Source: Paragyromitra xinjiangensis
Lineage: Eukaryota > Ascomycota > Pezizomycetes > Pezizales > Discinaceae
Assembly (NCBI GenBank): GCA_038503065.1
Contig: JBCAMK010000018.1
Coordinates: 124,001 to 188,000, forward strand
Reading direction: 5' to 3'
DNA length: 64,000 nucleotides
Position numbers and translations under genes: made by a program. The notes beneath the pieces were generated by a model, which was not told where the DNA came from, ran no database searches, and was given only the letters and a program-made list of their open reading frames with translations. Positions within the stretch are counted from its first letter, which is position 1. Each line of letters opens with the position of its first letter. This document shows, in pieces, positions 1-13,300 of this stretch.

Positions 1-1752
1 TTCTGGGTTAGACGCAGACGCAACTTGTATGCAACAACGGATGTTACCTTAGCGATTAGCGACCATCGACATCGGGACCCCGGATGCCGGGGTTCCACGG
101 TCTCCAAAGAATATTGATATAATGACTGCGGAGTGTTTCCCGCTCTCGTATAAACATCAGCTATTGTAGGTGAGACTTCTACCTCGTATTTATCAGAAAA
201 GCCAAGTAAACAACTCATAGACTATCAATCCCATCCAATTGGACCGTATCGCATCATCTCAGCGAGATATCCTTCGTATCTTGCTCCCAAGGTTTGATCT
301 ACCTTCTAGGTTTTCACGTGAAAGATGAACAGTTGAGGATATCATTGTAGCAAAACGAAAAAGTAATACATGAGCTTTAGTGATTTCTCCGCACGCCGAA
401 CTTGAATAATCTCCTGACGCATTAGGACTTCCCTAGATAGATCTAGAGTTTGTAGAAAATAACTGAGATAATAGGTTGGTATGGTAGGATTAATTCTTAG
501 TATGAGCGAAAGGAACCCCCAAAAGGCCCCAGGAGTGATAAATTTATATAATATGTAGCTACTAAGGTGATCAAAGAACCGCTGCCGATGGTGGGGAGCT
601 TAGACTATAGAGAAGGCTGAAAGTATGATCATTATGATGCGAATAAATATGTTCAATTATAGTGTAGGGAGATTTTTGGGTGTAGCGATCAATTTTTGTT
701 ATGCATTCAGCCATTCAAGACCTCTTTATATGTGATATTAGAGGTTGAACAGCCCGCAATAATGTAAAGGAATGCCAAGAGATCAGAAGAAGGAACCGCA
801 AATATTTAGTTTTGCATTCAACAGGCCCTGAGCAGCCGATATACCACCAGATATCGATTCAAGTGGTCGAAAATACCATATATTTGCTACCACGGGTATT
901 GTTTACCGACGCTAGTGCCCAGCGCAACTACATGTACCATCTTATCAAATCATCTGGGTAAACGTGATTATCACCAAAGGGGTTGAAAAACAGCATAATA
1001 GCTTTTCGATATAAGAACATGGTCGGGAGCAGACTTTGACATTATTATGTCAAGAATACCCCCTTACCGATAATATAGTGATACATGTATTTCATAATCG
1101 AGACTCAGTAGTCACGGTGGTAAGATGACTTATAATAATTAGAGGTGGTTCAGATAGCTTGGGTAGGGATATAAAGCTTATCTTTATATCGAGGATATTC
1201 TAGCTCATATCGAGGATTTTATATTAGAATCCTTCCATCGAGAATCTGCTGTACTCGCAAAAATACCCTAATGGTGTTCTAGGGCTGGAAGGGTCACCCT
1301 TTCCATCACAGGAGGACTTCGCTGTAAAAACTATATGGGAACGGCAATCGCCTCCTAGTTGCTGTATATACGAGCATGTAGCTTAGGTGGTAAAGAAAGT
1401 GACTAGGGAACTTAAACTGCGGAATTTTCTCCGTCTTTAAGACGGGGAAAATGAGGAAAAATAGATGGAGAGAAGATGGAGGGGCATCGAATTTCTCTTA
1501 TTATGGCCTTCTTGTTTTACTATACCTGGTAGTAGGGAAAGTAAGAAATTGCTTGTACCTTTCTTTCTGGGGGCTGTAGCGGCGAAGATTTATCTACTGT
1601 TGGGCAGAGCTACACGCAGTTTGAATCCTTGTATTTCAGTGCCATAGCAAAATGAGTGGAAATAGAAGGACACCAAATGGCTTAGGGTAGATTTGGTTGG
1701 CCCTACATGTAATCTTGCTGTGCAGGTGCGACTGTAAATCCTTACATTCATC
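1..1752. other. Gene-free AT-rich stretch
   Basis: No open reading frame of convincing length or composition was found on either strand. Visible structure is limited to a short perfect hairpin (ACCCCGG / CCGGGGT arms, positions 77-93) and three copies of the TACATGTA octamer at 929, 1082 and 1704. Confidence 0.5.
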
Positions 1753-1810
1753 TCCCTACTTCCTCTTCATTCCCTACTTTCTCTTCACTCCCTACTTTCT
1801 CCTCACTCCC
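1753..1810. repeat. 18-bp tandem repeat, 3.2 copies
   Basis: Three consecutive 18-bp units begin at 1753, 1771 and 1789, each TCCCTACTT followed by a CTCTTCA-type end, with a partial fourth unit after 1806. The units differ at only a few positions. The array is pyrimidine-rich on the plus strand and lies in non-coding DNA. Confidence 0.85.
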
Positions 1811-2030
1811 CCAACTTTGATACCAATCAAGGTAAAACCTTTACAGACACGTCCTTTTGCTTTCTAACAAAGATCTTCTGTGGATCCCTAGATCCATCAG
1901 CCCTATACCACCTCCATAAACCGAGGACTGCTTCATACATCGGGTAAGCCAGTTCCAGCCGAAGAGGGGGAAGTTCTGAGCCACCGAACCAAACAATCAA
2001 AAAGCCAACCACCCTTTCCGCCGCTAGCAG

Positions 2031-2174
2031 CCCTCACAAGGACCGGTCTAGCTACTTCAAGGTCCTTACCACTGCCAAACCGCTCTCCGAAAAGTACCCT
2101 CGCCTTCACGAGAACCGTTTTAGCTACTTCGAGGCCCACTACCACTGCCAAACTGCTCTCCAAAAAGCACCCCT
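2031..2174. repeat. Diverged 72-bp tandem duplication
   Basis: Unit one (2031-2102) and unit two (2103-2174) align without gaps over most of their length; both carry TAGCTACTTC and ACTGCCAAAC/T blocks in register. Many differences are C/T or A/G. The period equals 24 codons and the region is open in more than one frame, so it may be a remnant of a repeat-containing coding sequence; no family was recognised. Confidence 0.6.
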
Positions 2175-3898
2175 CCAAAGCTTTTTTGAGTTTACCCAAT
2201 CCACCATGGTTAAGGCAGGAAAGAAAAAGTCGAGGGGAAACCACATAGGAACGGCTAATGCGCCTTATTACGATCCCCTCAGGTGAGCCTATAGATCACC
2301 AATGCCCCAAAAATACTCAGGGCTATTATCAAAATATGGAGCAGAAGATGGAAAGGCTATCACCTGCACCATTTGTGCCCACTCTGTCCACCGGCAAGTG
2401 CCGAGGAGGACTTAAAAAAAAAGTTCCTTGAAGCTGAAGCTACATGGCTCACTGGTTCAAAACACCTTCGCCTGGTCAATAACGACATCTGGACCCTCAG
2501 GGAAGAGTGCAACCCGAGTAGCTATGACTATGTCGATAAGCCTATGAGTCACATCAAGGATGGAATGGCCGATGAAGCCTCTTATAAGATTACTTGTACG
2601 AACGTTCCGGTAGGAATAGCTGTCCCTAAGTCTAACTATTGCCATGACTGACAAGCAAATATGTAGATCAGTAGCCGTTCTGGGTCACCTTTTTGATCCT
2701 CGTTGAGATAATCCTTTCACTCCTCGGTGTCGCCATTGGGGACAAAAATGTCGCTGTGAAAGAAGTATTGTTTGGATTGCTAGGTATGATTCAACACGCT
2801 CTATTGCGAAATCTTGTTCCCTTGCTAACCTCATAAAGGAACTTGCTAGCTAGATTCTTATAGGTATTCATACAAACCTGTTTTCGCCACTAGAATTGTG
2901 GACTTGGGCACTGAAAGATGGGGCGGTGGGACGGTGATGGTTATTAATAATCAGATCCTCCTCTCATTAATCTATGAATTACATGTATCATTTATCATCA
3001 ATTCAATTTCTATGTATGATACCCAGCCCCACGTTTCCACCCAGAGTCAAAGATACGAAATCCTCCCAGCCGTCAGAGTTGGTATACAACCAAAGCCCCA
3101 CTTAGTTGATACCAGAAGATAACTTAGGTGTAAACTGTGAAGATGCGTCCCAACTCTTAGAGAATTCACAACCAGCATACGCGGGGAATCATGATTGAAC
3201 AATATTACAAGCTGAAAAAATATGCTTCAAACGAAGTCTTACGTGGAAGATGGAAGTAGACGTGCTATGTTTGACTAACCGTCCTAGCTTCTGATGTGCA
3301 AAACCGATCACTAACCTATTCTGCCACGAACCGAGTGATCCTTTATGGATAGCTACGTTGATGTAGCTAACTATGCGGTTGCCTCTGCTCGCCAACAAGC
3401 GGTCTGGCCATTAGTCTCAATGGAAGGATTTAGCTCACTGGGAAATTTTATGATTAGTTAGAACGAGTTTTTCTAGAGATGGTTCAAGGGTTAAGGCTAG
3501 GTAAGATATGGCTCAAGGAATCCAGTTAGCATGATTTAAGTAATAATGGTAGAATATGAGGCTTCCTTTTTTGCTAACAAATATTTTCATAGTTTAGTTC
3601 ATGGCATAACAAACGTTTCGATGTCCCTAGTTGATATTGTGGAAAATTCTGTTGTCCAATAGCCCTAACCCTGATATACCTTGCCAAAAAGTCACCGAAT
3701 AAAGAGGCATGCTAATGAACAAACTATCCATTCCCTATCACTAGAGTCATAATCTCAATGGTTCGGGTGTATATCCCCCGATTACTCGATTCGTCACGCC
3801 TGCTCTCCGGAGAACTTCCAAAATCTCACGGCCATAAATCCCATAAAACAGACTTTCCAAACCCCAACTGAAGCAGAACCAGATATCTCCAACTTCAC
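2175..3898. other. Intergenic, possible unrecognised coding remnants
   Basis: Short open stretches occur on the plus strand, for example 2370-2650 and a hydrophobic run near 2690-2830, but frames break repeatedly and no domain is recognisable. One core motif site (3332-3339, minus) and one TACATGTA (2980) lie here. Confidence 0.35.
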
Positions 3899-4795
3899 CT
3901 ATCCAACATACTCCACAAACCGCTTCTCGCACTCCTCCCAATTAATAACATTCCAAATAGCATTAAGATAATCATGTCTAATATTGAGATACTACCCACC
4001 AAACCATCAGCAACCAGACCCATAACGAGAAACAAGATGACTAACCTGAAGGTAGTACGCATGCTCCCACATATCAATACCAAGGACAACCTGAGCATCC
4101 ACGACTGGATCTTGATCCTACAAGCTATTAGCACCCTATCCTACTAGCTTCCAATAGACTTGAAGAGTACCTTAGTAGTCACAATATCTAGCTCGCCACC
4201 TCTTCTCAACACGAGCCAGCCCCAGCTACGCGTTGAAGCATCAGTATACATCCGCCTTACACTTTGAGGGGGACTTACCCGCTTCCTTGCACCCCTGCAA
4301 GAATAGCTGAAAACTCCGTTCTAAAATTATTACAACTGCCATATTTATTCTCCAGCGCCTCAATCAGCTTCGGTGCCGCGCTAGTCTTTGCAGACGAAGA
4401 CGAATATGGAGCGAGGTTAGCCCAGAAGAGTGAGTGATTGATGTGGCCACCACCGTTGAATTTCCTGTATATCCATTAGTTAGCAAAGGCGTGTTCATTG
4501 TAGTCTTAGCTAGTAAGAAGGGACCACGAGAGACGAACAAACGTTGCTGTAGTGCAATCTGCTCTTTGATGCTAGTGGCGCGTGTGTAGATAGCGGTAGC
4601 AGCGTTGAGTCCATTGACGTAAGCTTGGTGATGCTTGCTGTGGTGGAGTGTCATGATTTCCTTGGAGATGTAGGGTTCGAGAGCCTATTTGATCGAGTAG
4701 ATTTAGCATTGGTTATTGATGCTAGGCAATAGATTGGGTTTGGAGGAGCGGTTGCCATGCGGATAGATGAGGCAGCCAAGCGAGATGCATGTCAT
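3899..4795 (-). pseudogene. Decayed mitochondrial Mn-superoxide dismutase (SOD2-like)
   Basis: Several exons read clearly as Fe/Mn superoxide dismutase, which converts superoxide to peroxide in mitochondria. The first carries ALEPYISKEIMTLHHSKHHQ with the first metal His; the next HINHSLFW with the second metal His; the last ones GIDMWEHAYYLQ, with the Asp and His ligands, and YLNIRHDYL. Introns still show good splice signals (GTAAGT, CTAAC-like branch sites). The copy looks broken: a TAG lies immediately before ALEPY, the N-terminal PYDYG region is lost, and the junction leading into KFNGGGH needs one missing base to stay in frame. The C-terminal half is essentially undamaged, ending at a TAG at 3899-3901. 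Either a recent pseudogene or an assembly with indel errors; a functional copy would be expected elsewhere. The 5' limit is approximate. Confidence 0.8.
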
Positions 4796-7700
4796 CTTGA
4801 GATGTCTGACTGTAGCTGTCTCACTCCCTCATCTATCACGTGAATGGGTGTAACTCAAAATATAGCCAAACTCACATCATATGCATACGGCAGCGCCGGG
4901 AGTGTATACGCCATAGCAGCAGTTCCAGTAACCTGCGGCGGCGAAGAACTCAGTGAAGAAGTCGGATTCGTAAAGTTGAGCACGAACTGCGGTAGCTGTG
5001 TGAAAATGAACGGGAGGAGCTGCATCTTTGTGTTGGGCTGCGGAATATATATAGTACCCGTGTTGGTAATCGCGACCCGCAACGGTACTTGACACTACTT
5101 GATGCAGCTGAGGGTATTTACTATGAGCGCGTTTATTTTGTTTCCTAGCTGAGAACCTTGGTGGTGTTTGGACGAGAGGGAATGCGGTTGATTGCGTTAG
5201 TTGTAGAAAGATGGCCACTCTGGCGTTGCATTAGCCTTGTTGGTTGCGGGAACTGACGCCTGCCGATGATGCGAGGGCTAGGGTTGTTTCATCGGCTTTA
5301 GGGGGCATATAGTATCACTCGGCATCGAGGAAGATTACCGCCCCAGGTTCATCCCAAACCTACTCGCCCACTCACCATCTTTAGAGAAGGTTTTATATCT
5401 ATTTGATAGCTGTATCCATGCATTCCCTTGCTTCATTTCCTATAAATAAATCCATAACGTAAAACCACATAAGAACAGTCTAACCTCCCAACCACATATA
5501 GCCCTAAAACATACCGCCTACTCTTAACATACAACAATCACCCACGGCCCATTGCACTTTAAATGACTCTTTTTTCCCAATTTCGAATTTGGGAGCGACT
5601 TCACTATCCAATGTTGAATGTCGGTATTTCGACGCGGGGTCGTACATCGCTAAGTCAATACTCCACTCAGTACATCAAGTCTGTCAAAAGCTGGTTCCAA
5701 ACTAAAAATCAATTAGAATTATAGGTATTCATCTGTCAGGGAGGGTTAAATACGCTATGTGCTCACACTATTGACGTCTCTACTAGACTGATCCAATGCT
5801 AGATGACATAACACACTGCCTCGAGTAGTGGTCCTAGCGCGAAACATTATTCTATAAATGTAGAACCAGGATCAAATCGCGTAAATGCCTTACTATCACT
5901 TCAAGTCACAACATTTAGCTGCGTTTTACAGAACATATGGTTGGTATTGTTAGAAATGAGTCGTGTTGTTTGTTGCTCCCAGGAAGTTGGATAAAACGCA
6001 TAGATACAACCCTTACTCGCTTGTGTGATCGGATGCGTGTGCGATTGGTGTCCGAAGTTGCTGCTGTAAAATTTGACAGTGGCCGGATGGAAATTAATCT
6101 TCGACAAATGAGATGTCGCTGAGTTCGAAGGTAATCCATGTTGTGTAGGAGAATATTGAAGGTAGATACCTCATTGTTTATCTGTCGAAACTAGTCGTAA
6201 CGCAACCAATATCGGTGTCATTGGATATTGAAACCGATCAAAGAGATTTAATTTGTTGTGTTCTAAATCTTTTTCGTGAGACGGGGGAAATAGATGGAGC
6301 CGCCACAAAGATATTGCTCAGTTTGCCAATGCTACGTTTTGACCTAACCTACTGGTCCATAATGAAAAGAGGCCGGCCCCAATCTGAATGCTATCCCAAC
6401 ATCTTGAACTCGAGCTCGGGATATTGTCGCTTGCTCCGGTCGGGCCCCGTCATCCGTTGGGAAATGCAGCCATAAAGGAACTCTTTTCGAATAAATCTAG
6501 AGAGATGGAATAGTTCCAGAGAGGTAATAACGTATTTGATCCGCATGATTAGCCTATTAAACAGCGGGAGGTTTAACCCCAAGCCATCCAGGGGGAGAAT
6601 ATCAAGGTTTGGGTGGTTAGAGAATCTTCCCCGCCGCTTGTCGTTAACATGTTCACTGTCGACTTAGGGGAGTTGTATCAATGCGGTTTTTTTACCAACT
6701 TAGAGCTTCAGTGGGATTTCGGTCGTTAGTTCAGCTCTTGAGCTTAGGCTCCATTCGATGCAAGACTAATAAATCCAGTCTCAAGCCAAAGCCAATAACG
6801 TGGCCGTCTGTTGAGATCTGGCACACATAATAATGTCACCGTACTCCCATGGTATAAAATGTATCATCGAGATTTCCCCGAGAGCTCTGCGAGATTGAGC
6901 TGGTAGGTTGGGGCGAATTCGAGAAAATAAAGATAATAGACCATCTCGAAAGCTTGTTAGGGATTGAGCAGCGAACGAGCTCCTCCATATCTCAACAAGA
7001 AATAATTCCAGATCTTTGGCTTCTAATGACTGCGGTTACTTCTTTCCCTCTGAAGACTGCTAGCTTGGAAAATATGATGTATGGGGAGAGTATGACTTAC
7101 CAGGCAGCTCATGCCCAGCATTGGTCGTGGTGTGGTACTTTTCCCTGAGTATGATGAATGGGATCTGTCTTCGTCACTCCATCTAACGGTCATAGTGCCA
7201 TTGACTCGTGCAAAAGCGAGGGGTTCAAAGATTCTGCTCATGGTGAATGAGCTGTTGCACCCCCAGGTGATTGTTGGAGGAATCCTTAATATTTCATTTG
7301 GTAAATGGTCCTGGCTGCTTGTTCACTGGTAGGGATATTAACCGCTTGGGGGATTGTTTCGAGTGGTTCAGTTGGAGATTTTCAGAGATGGAAGAAGGTG
7401 AGTGGTGGGAATGAGTTGGGGGCGACGGACAAGTCTCGTGCCTAGTTCCTCTCGCGTAGCGGTAGGGATGGGAACGAGACTGGATCCCTGTTCTAATACT
7501 ATTACCAACATGCCCCCCTAGCAAACATTTTCTTTCATCACTTATCTCTTATTGGGTCTGTTCTTTGATACTCCCTCATCTTCAGCCTCCTGTCCACAGT
7601 TGTTGGCAGAGCCCCCCGGTTTCTGGCATACGCGTACGGGATGGAAAATACCCTTTTTGACTGGCGTTCCCCAAATACACATACACATACGCATATAGGA

Positions 7701-7972
7701 ATATTGTGGTATCGGCGGTATGTGATCAAGTTGTATCTTGCGAAGAAATTATATAAAAATAAACCCTTAGCTATCAATCAAAAAATCCATTCCTAAATTC
7801 TCAACAAATATCTATTCCCTCCTGCTTTACCCCTCCATTGAAATTTCTTGCGTCATTAAACTTGACGACTCACGATCAGCGTAGCCCACAACTCGAGCTG
7901 TGTATAATCTTGAATATCATAACAATCATTCCAAGACTGACTCATAAGTACAAAAACCCCCAAGGTCCAAAA
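4796..7972. other. Long intergenic stretch
   Basis: Short overlapping open frames are present on both strands, mostly without ATG starts and without any recognisable domain. A bipartite motif site lies at 5304-5321. Nothing else could be supported. Confidence 0.4.
5304..5321 (+). promoter_or_regulatory. Bipartite motif copy, one mismatch
   Basis: Reads GGCAT-N5-ATCACTCG. It matches the window-wide consensus RTCAY-N5-ATCACTCG except in the upstream half-site. Function unknown. Confidence 0.4.
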
Positions 7973-9861
7973 TCATAATCTACGTAGCTCCTCAAAGCTC
8001 GGAACAAATAAATCTGGATCAAAACTGACCAAGACCATTCTTCCTTGTACAGACCTACTAACTGACTTCGGAACGTATAGCACCCACATACCATCATCGC
8101 CTGCCCTGAAACGTGTGCTTTCTAAGTTAAAGTTACCAAGATTACATGTAGATACAAAACCCACATCAGCATGGAGGGATGGTGGGGGTGCCTTTGGTGC
8201 CGCTGATTCGTCAGACTCCCTCGTTCTACGCATAGACAGATTTAGCAAGGAGTGCAGAGGCGATGAAGAACTGGACCCTGAGCTGTGCTCATAAGTCGCA
8301 GCCCTGTCTAGTGCTTTCCATGGGGCTCAGAATCTACGCCACATGTTTTTCGGTTTTTGAGGTGCTCCCATGGGAGTTGTTGATGCCGCCCTGGGCGAGT
8401 TGCCTCTAGAATAGGATTTCAATGGTATCCCTATCTTCGGTGACCTAGCCTCATCCCTATGCATAGTTGTAGGCTCTCTGTTGTCCCCAAATAAACTCAA
8501 TAACCGACACTGGCTCCGAGGATATTTGCACAAAAAAAACCCCCACTGACAGGTCTGGAGGTGCCGACCCGGGGTCGGGCTATATGTCTCTCTATCATAC
8601 TCGCCAAAAGCTGAAGATACTAGAAACTTCCGCCGCCGGTGCGGAGTTCCTACATTCCAGCTCGTGCACCGTAGCGCTCGTAGATCCTTTAACTCGGTGG
8701 CAGACAAGAGTGGGCTAGATTCCTCTTCCACTCTGCTAAGTGCAGGAATCGTTGTTTCGAAGACGTGTATCCGACCGGATACGGTGTCGGCAAAAATACC
8801 GAAACCATACCTCCAAGATCTCAGAGCAGCAACACGCTCGTTTATCTCGCTGATAGGGAATGTAGTGAGATTCTGGCCAGTGCGTATAGAGCGGATACAG
8901 ACACTATTAAAGCGTCGCCCCTGTGCATCCGTGGTAATCGTGTACATGTAGTACTGGTCGAGATTGTCAACCACGGGGGTATCGCTTGATAAACGGGTTA
9001 TTCGTAGATGTATTGAGGTAGGAATGGACTGGGTCGTTTTGAGATGTGAGCTAGTGGTAAGATCATAAACTTTTATGTCAAATGAGGAACTGTCGTTGGT
9101 AGTTGTAGTAATTAGGGTTGATGATGCTAAGTGCGTGGTGAACACCATATCAAAGTCATCCTGGATATGGTGAAGAAGGGCGCCTGTGGTGATCGAGAAC
9201 ATAAGAATCACCCTACAAAATTCGGTTAGGTGGATGGCTTTATCATATGGGTATTGTAGGGCAAGAAAGCACAGAAAATATACCCCGGAAATTTAAATTT
9301 TGAGGCATTCGGTTTATCCCCAAACCGTATGATAGTTGTCACAACCCCATCCCTAACCTTAAGAAAATCCATATGTGAGTGCGGACAGCAGTGAACGATC
9401 CCATGGTCTCCTGCCTTAGTGACTTGGTCCGCCTGGGCAAAGCATCCCCAGAGCTTTGGATATAGCTGCTTAACAAGCTTATGAATATTTATCGTCGCAA
9501 CGCGTCCATAAGTCTCTTTTCGACAACTCCAGAATCCTAGGATCTTTGAACGCCTTTCATCATGATAGACAGCCACGAGATGCCCATCATAGTAAAAAAA
9601 GTTCCAGAAGTCTCCATCCAGGTAGCTGATTTGTACAGGATCCGCGCGGAGTAACCGTTGGCGACGCAGTAATCGAGATTTTAAGTCTGGCGCAGTTGAT
9701 GAGAATAGAAGTGAGCTTGATATCGCTCGTTCAGTGTCTGAAGACGACAAAACGTTGTTCCAAGATTTACAAATTTGTCGCAGAGCAAATATGCTCGTCG
9801 GAGATAGGTGGAGGAGAATCCGAAGGCGGACCTCCTGTGGAAGTGTATGGAAGTTGGCCAT
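7973..9861 (-). CDS. F-box protein
   Basis: Three-exon model of about 585 residues. Exon 1 (9861-9284) starts with an F-box at about residues 5-45 (TLPQEVRLRILLHLSP, ICKSW), the module that binds Skp1 in SCF ubiquitin ligases. Intron 1 (9213-9283) has GTATAT, a perfect CACCTAACC branch site and TAG, and joins in phase to a beta-strand-rich region (VYDLTT, SIRTGQ-type repeats) that probably forms the substrate-binding propeller. Translation continues in one frame to 7973 except for an in-frame TGA at 8327-8329. A 60-nt intron (8278-8337, GTAGAT..CTCAG) would remove it in phase, but its signals are weaker. Otherwise the gene has a premature stop. The C-terminal DDGMWVLYVPK block looks conserved. 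The substrate cannot be predicted. Confidence 0.72.
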
Positions 9862-10148
9862 CCCAGCTTGTGTGTTATTATCTTCAGGCGAGGCTGCCGC
9901 AAGCTGAAGACCTAGTGAGGAGTCACGATATTTCGTGGGTTAGGTTACAATATTTCAGCCCATTGATTGGACAGGGTGTAAACTCTACAGTCAGAGCATC
10001 GATTTTCCCAGACGAATAGATAAAGCTGATCATTTAATTTAGAAGAATTCCTATGCTGCCTAAGTCTCAGTTGTGGGCCGTGGGTTGCGATATTAGTAGA
10101 ATTGGTATGCGAATAGCTAGCCTAAGCCTTTGACTGCGGGCTGGTAAA
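9862..10148. other. Upstream region of the F-box gene
   Basis: No supportable gene. An open frame on the plus strand at 9696-10019 is mostly antisense to exon 1 of the F-box gene. This interval presumably carries that gene's promoter, but no clear TATA or CCAAT arrangement could be assigned. Confidence 0.35.
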
Positions 10149-10320
10149 CTATCGTATTAACTCAAGAGAGGGGACTTGACGCTAAGACGTTGGAATTGCC
10201 GCGATAGGTAAGGCGCCAGCTAAAAGGGTCAAAGCTGAGTAGAAATTTTTTAGAGCCTTATCTCGATAGGCAGTTCTAACGTCTTAGCATCAAGTCTCCT
10301 TTCTCGAGTTAATACGGTAG
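10149..10320. mobile_element. MITE-like palindromic element with RIP-like divergence
   Basis: Arms 10149-10200 and 10269-10320 are inverted repeats of 52 bp. They match at 45 of 52 positions and all seven differences are transitions. A weaker continuation pairs to about 10214 and 10255, leaving a loop of about 40 nt with no coding capacity. Each end has TA just inside the first base (CTA...TAG), compatible with a TA target-site duplication of Tc1/mariner-derived MITEs. The exclusively transition-type divergence suggests repeat-induced point mutation, known in ascomycetes. No second copy was noticed in the window. Confidence 0.65.
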
Positions 10321-13300
10321 ATATCCACAAATGTGATTAAAATGAGTTTGCAGTTCTCTCAACAAATGGCGTCGCCTCTACCGTAGGGCGATGTTGATAA
10401 AATCCGAAGTTCTACACAATTCACGCGCTAATCCGATAGGCCAGGACAAAGGGAGAGATTGTTCTAAAGTAGGATGTTAATGAAGCACGAGTGATTATAT
10501 ACAATATACCTTCGAGTTTTAAAACTATCGCATGTCATAGAACTCATCTAGCTACTCCGTTAAACCTTTCAATGATAAGGCGATGATAAGAGCCATGAAC
10601 GATATCTCTCACTCCAGGCACCTAGTTCGGATCCCTTATCCAAGTAAGCCCGCCGACTATCACACTGCAGTTTATTCGCTAGGCGAAAACAAACTCGTAC
10701 CAAGAAAACCGAGGATGCTCCTAGGACAGTGGTATCACAAATACACTGACCTTCCAAATATGCGCCCCAAAGACAGATGAACTCTACCATGCCAGCACCA
10801 GAGCATTTAAACCAATATGCCTTAAGAGCGTTTGTGAAGATACTATAGCCTTGCTTCTTCTATCCCGAAAGTTGAATCGCTTTAGGGTGTTCCTCCATAA
10901 ATTCTCTGCTAGACCGAATTGGGAATGGTTGTTTCCTAAATAGGCAGTAAATATATCGGACACAGATCATCACTCGAGGCCTGTTGTCCTCCTCTAGGAG
11001 CCAAGCCAAGCCCGATATTTATTGCTGAGAGGGAGGGGGTGTTGGGGGTGGAGATATCTTGGCGCAAAAAAAGAATTTCGCGGCGAAGACAGGCGACTTA
11101 GAACCTGGTCCTCACTGACATCAATATTGGTTGTTTTATGTTATGGCCTTTGAAGAATCTTGATGAACCACAACTATCAGCTTCAAAAACCGGTGTATTT
11201 TACGGGCTAATTGTCTGCATACTACATAGGAGGTACATGAACCTACCTTATAAATAAGCTAGCTCATTGCATCCACTTTGGTAATTGATTGGTGGGAGAA
11301 CACTATATTAAAAGTGTTTGCGGAAATTAAACCCATATTTCCATAATGCCGGTGGTAAAAAATTACAAAGACGCGAACGCTCCGGGAGAGGGTTCTAGAT
11401 ATCTACCTGCTGATAGCACTCTAAATAATCAGTCTAGTAAGGAGGGAATTCCGGCAGAATTTATCTTCAATTCAATTCCAATAGAAAATTACTCACTTCT
11501 TGAGGAATCCATTTGCCCAGGTGGAAACATAAGAGTTGGCAGAAAAATATTCACCATTCCCGGATCCATCATCAAGGCAAGAGTCCATGTTTCCTGTTTA
11601 ATCTAAAAGCAGTCTCCGGGGCAGTCTGCTCTCCTATCAGCAAGTGCTCCGCTTTCCTTTTGCTAAAAGAAAGGATGCTACGGCCTTTCTCCTTCGATAA
11701 GCGAATAACTTCACCAAATTAGTAACTGTCACGACGCTCTTAAAGACTTTGATCTAGACTCTACTTGGCTACGAATATCTCTTTTGGTCAGTCTTATTAA
11801 CACTAAACTCCTAAATAAAGCACTATTTTTGGAATACTGGCCTTTTGTTACAGAAGAACCTCATCCTATCCCGCCTAGATGAGCTAAAAGTTGAGTGAAG
11901 CTCACTAGGGGCAGTCTACTCGCCATCTATCACCACGAAAACCAGGCTGACAAGAATACAGTTGATAGTTTCGCGAGCTTCAGAGGCTTCTCGGTCACCA
12001 AGAGGTGAAGCAGTTGGGCTCTGCGCGGTGGTTGTCGTTGCAGCGGAGATGTCTTCAGGTCCGCCAAGACCCTCCCACTCACTACATACACTCCTCCTTC
12101 CTTCCCAAACCCCGCCTAACCCATCGCCTCGCCGCCCCTTTTACCTATAATCCATCATTACTATCATCTGGCCCAACAAACACTCGATTTTGGCTCTACA
12201 CCAGTACAGTTGTTAGATCCGACCATCAGTTATTCTGATCCAACTCTTCGAACTTCCTCCTACTGACGGGTTGCCTGCCATCCACGACTACCCTGGGTTT
12301 GCTTGATCCCTAGCAAGGATACTTAGCAGAAAGAATGACGCTATTTTCATCGAGAATTTATCTGGAGGGTGGAAATATCGGGGTTTGACTCATATTTTTA
12401 ACAAGTGAGACCGTTCTACTAATAACTTATAGCAGAAACTCATCGAGGTAGTGAGTTTTCTAGGAACGGCTTGTCCGATGACGCTTATTTCAATCGCAGG
12501 AACCAGGGATGAACACCAACGGCAACCCTAACCCAGGATAATATTTGGCTGGCGCCGAAGGGAACCGGTATTTCGAGATCCTATTCACTATAGGCCGAAT
12601 ATCTGGGATGATTATGCAGTTGCTACGATGCAGGATCCCGAAGCGTTCACGTTACCACAAAGTTAATTACTGTCTCAGATTACCATCATACAATAATCGT
12701 TCACCCACCATCCAAGATCAATATCAGGAGGCAAGACTTATCCGACCTATTACACCTCCTATGACTTATTTGATACCTCGCCGACGGCGTGAAGATGGCA
12801 GCTAAGCAGCAGCTACAGATGAGAGATGGAAAACAGATAAGATCTCTAAATTAATTTTACGCTCACCAGTCTCCAAGGGGTTTCCACCGGTACTTCATCT
12901 CGACCAAATATGTTTAGGAGGTTTGAGTATTAGCTTGAGTCAAACCTTTTAAATATGTGTCAGATCTTAACTTCTACTACCTTTGTAACATATTAGCTCC
13001 ACCGGTACTACACAGCCTGGGACACCCTCGGACAAGCACACTAGAACAGCTTTCAGAACTAGGAAGTTTCTAGAAGAGAAATAATTGGAAGACAAAGGCA
13101 CAGAGCATAGGCGTAGGACGCGCTCGACGAAGGAAAAGAAGACCACAAAAATGGCTAGGCACTTGGAATCAGCGGTAGGAGTTAGCGAAAAATTTCCACT
13201 ACAGAGCCTATTCAAGTTGCGGGGCGAAGTATCATTGTCCTTCTCCTTTGCCTCTTAGCCATCAGAGTAGGCTCCTGTTTCTGAGCCGATGAGTCACCAA

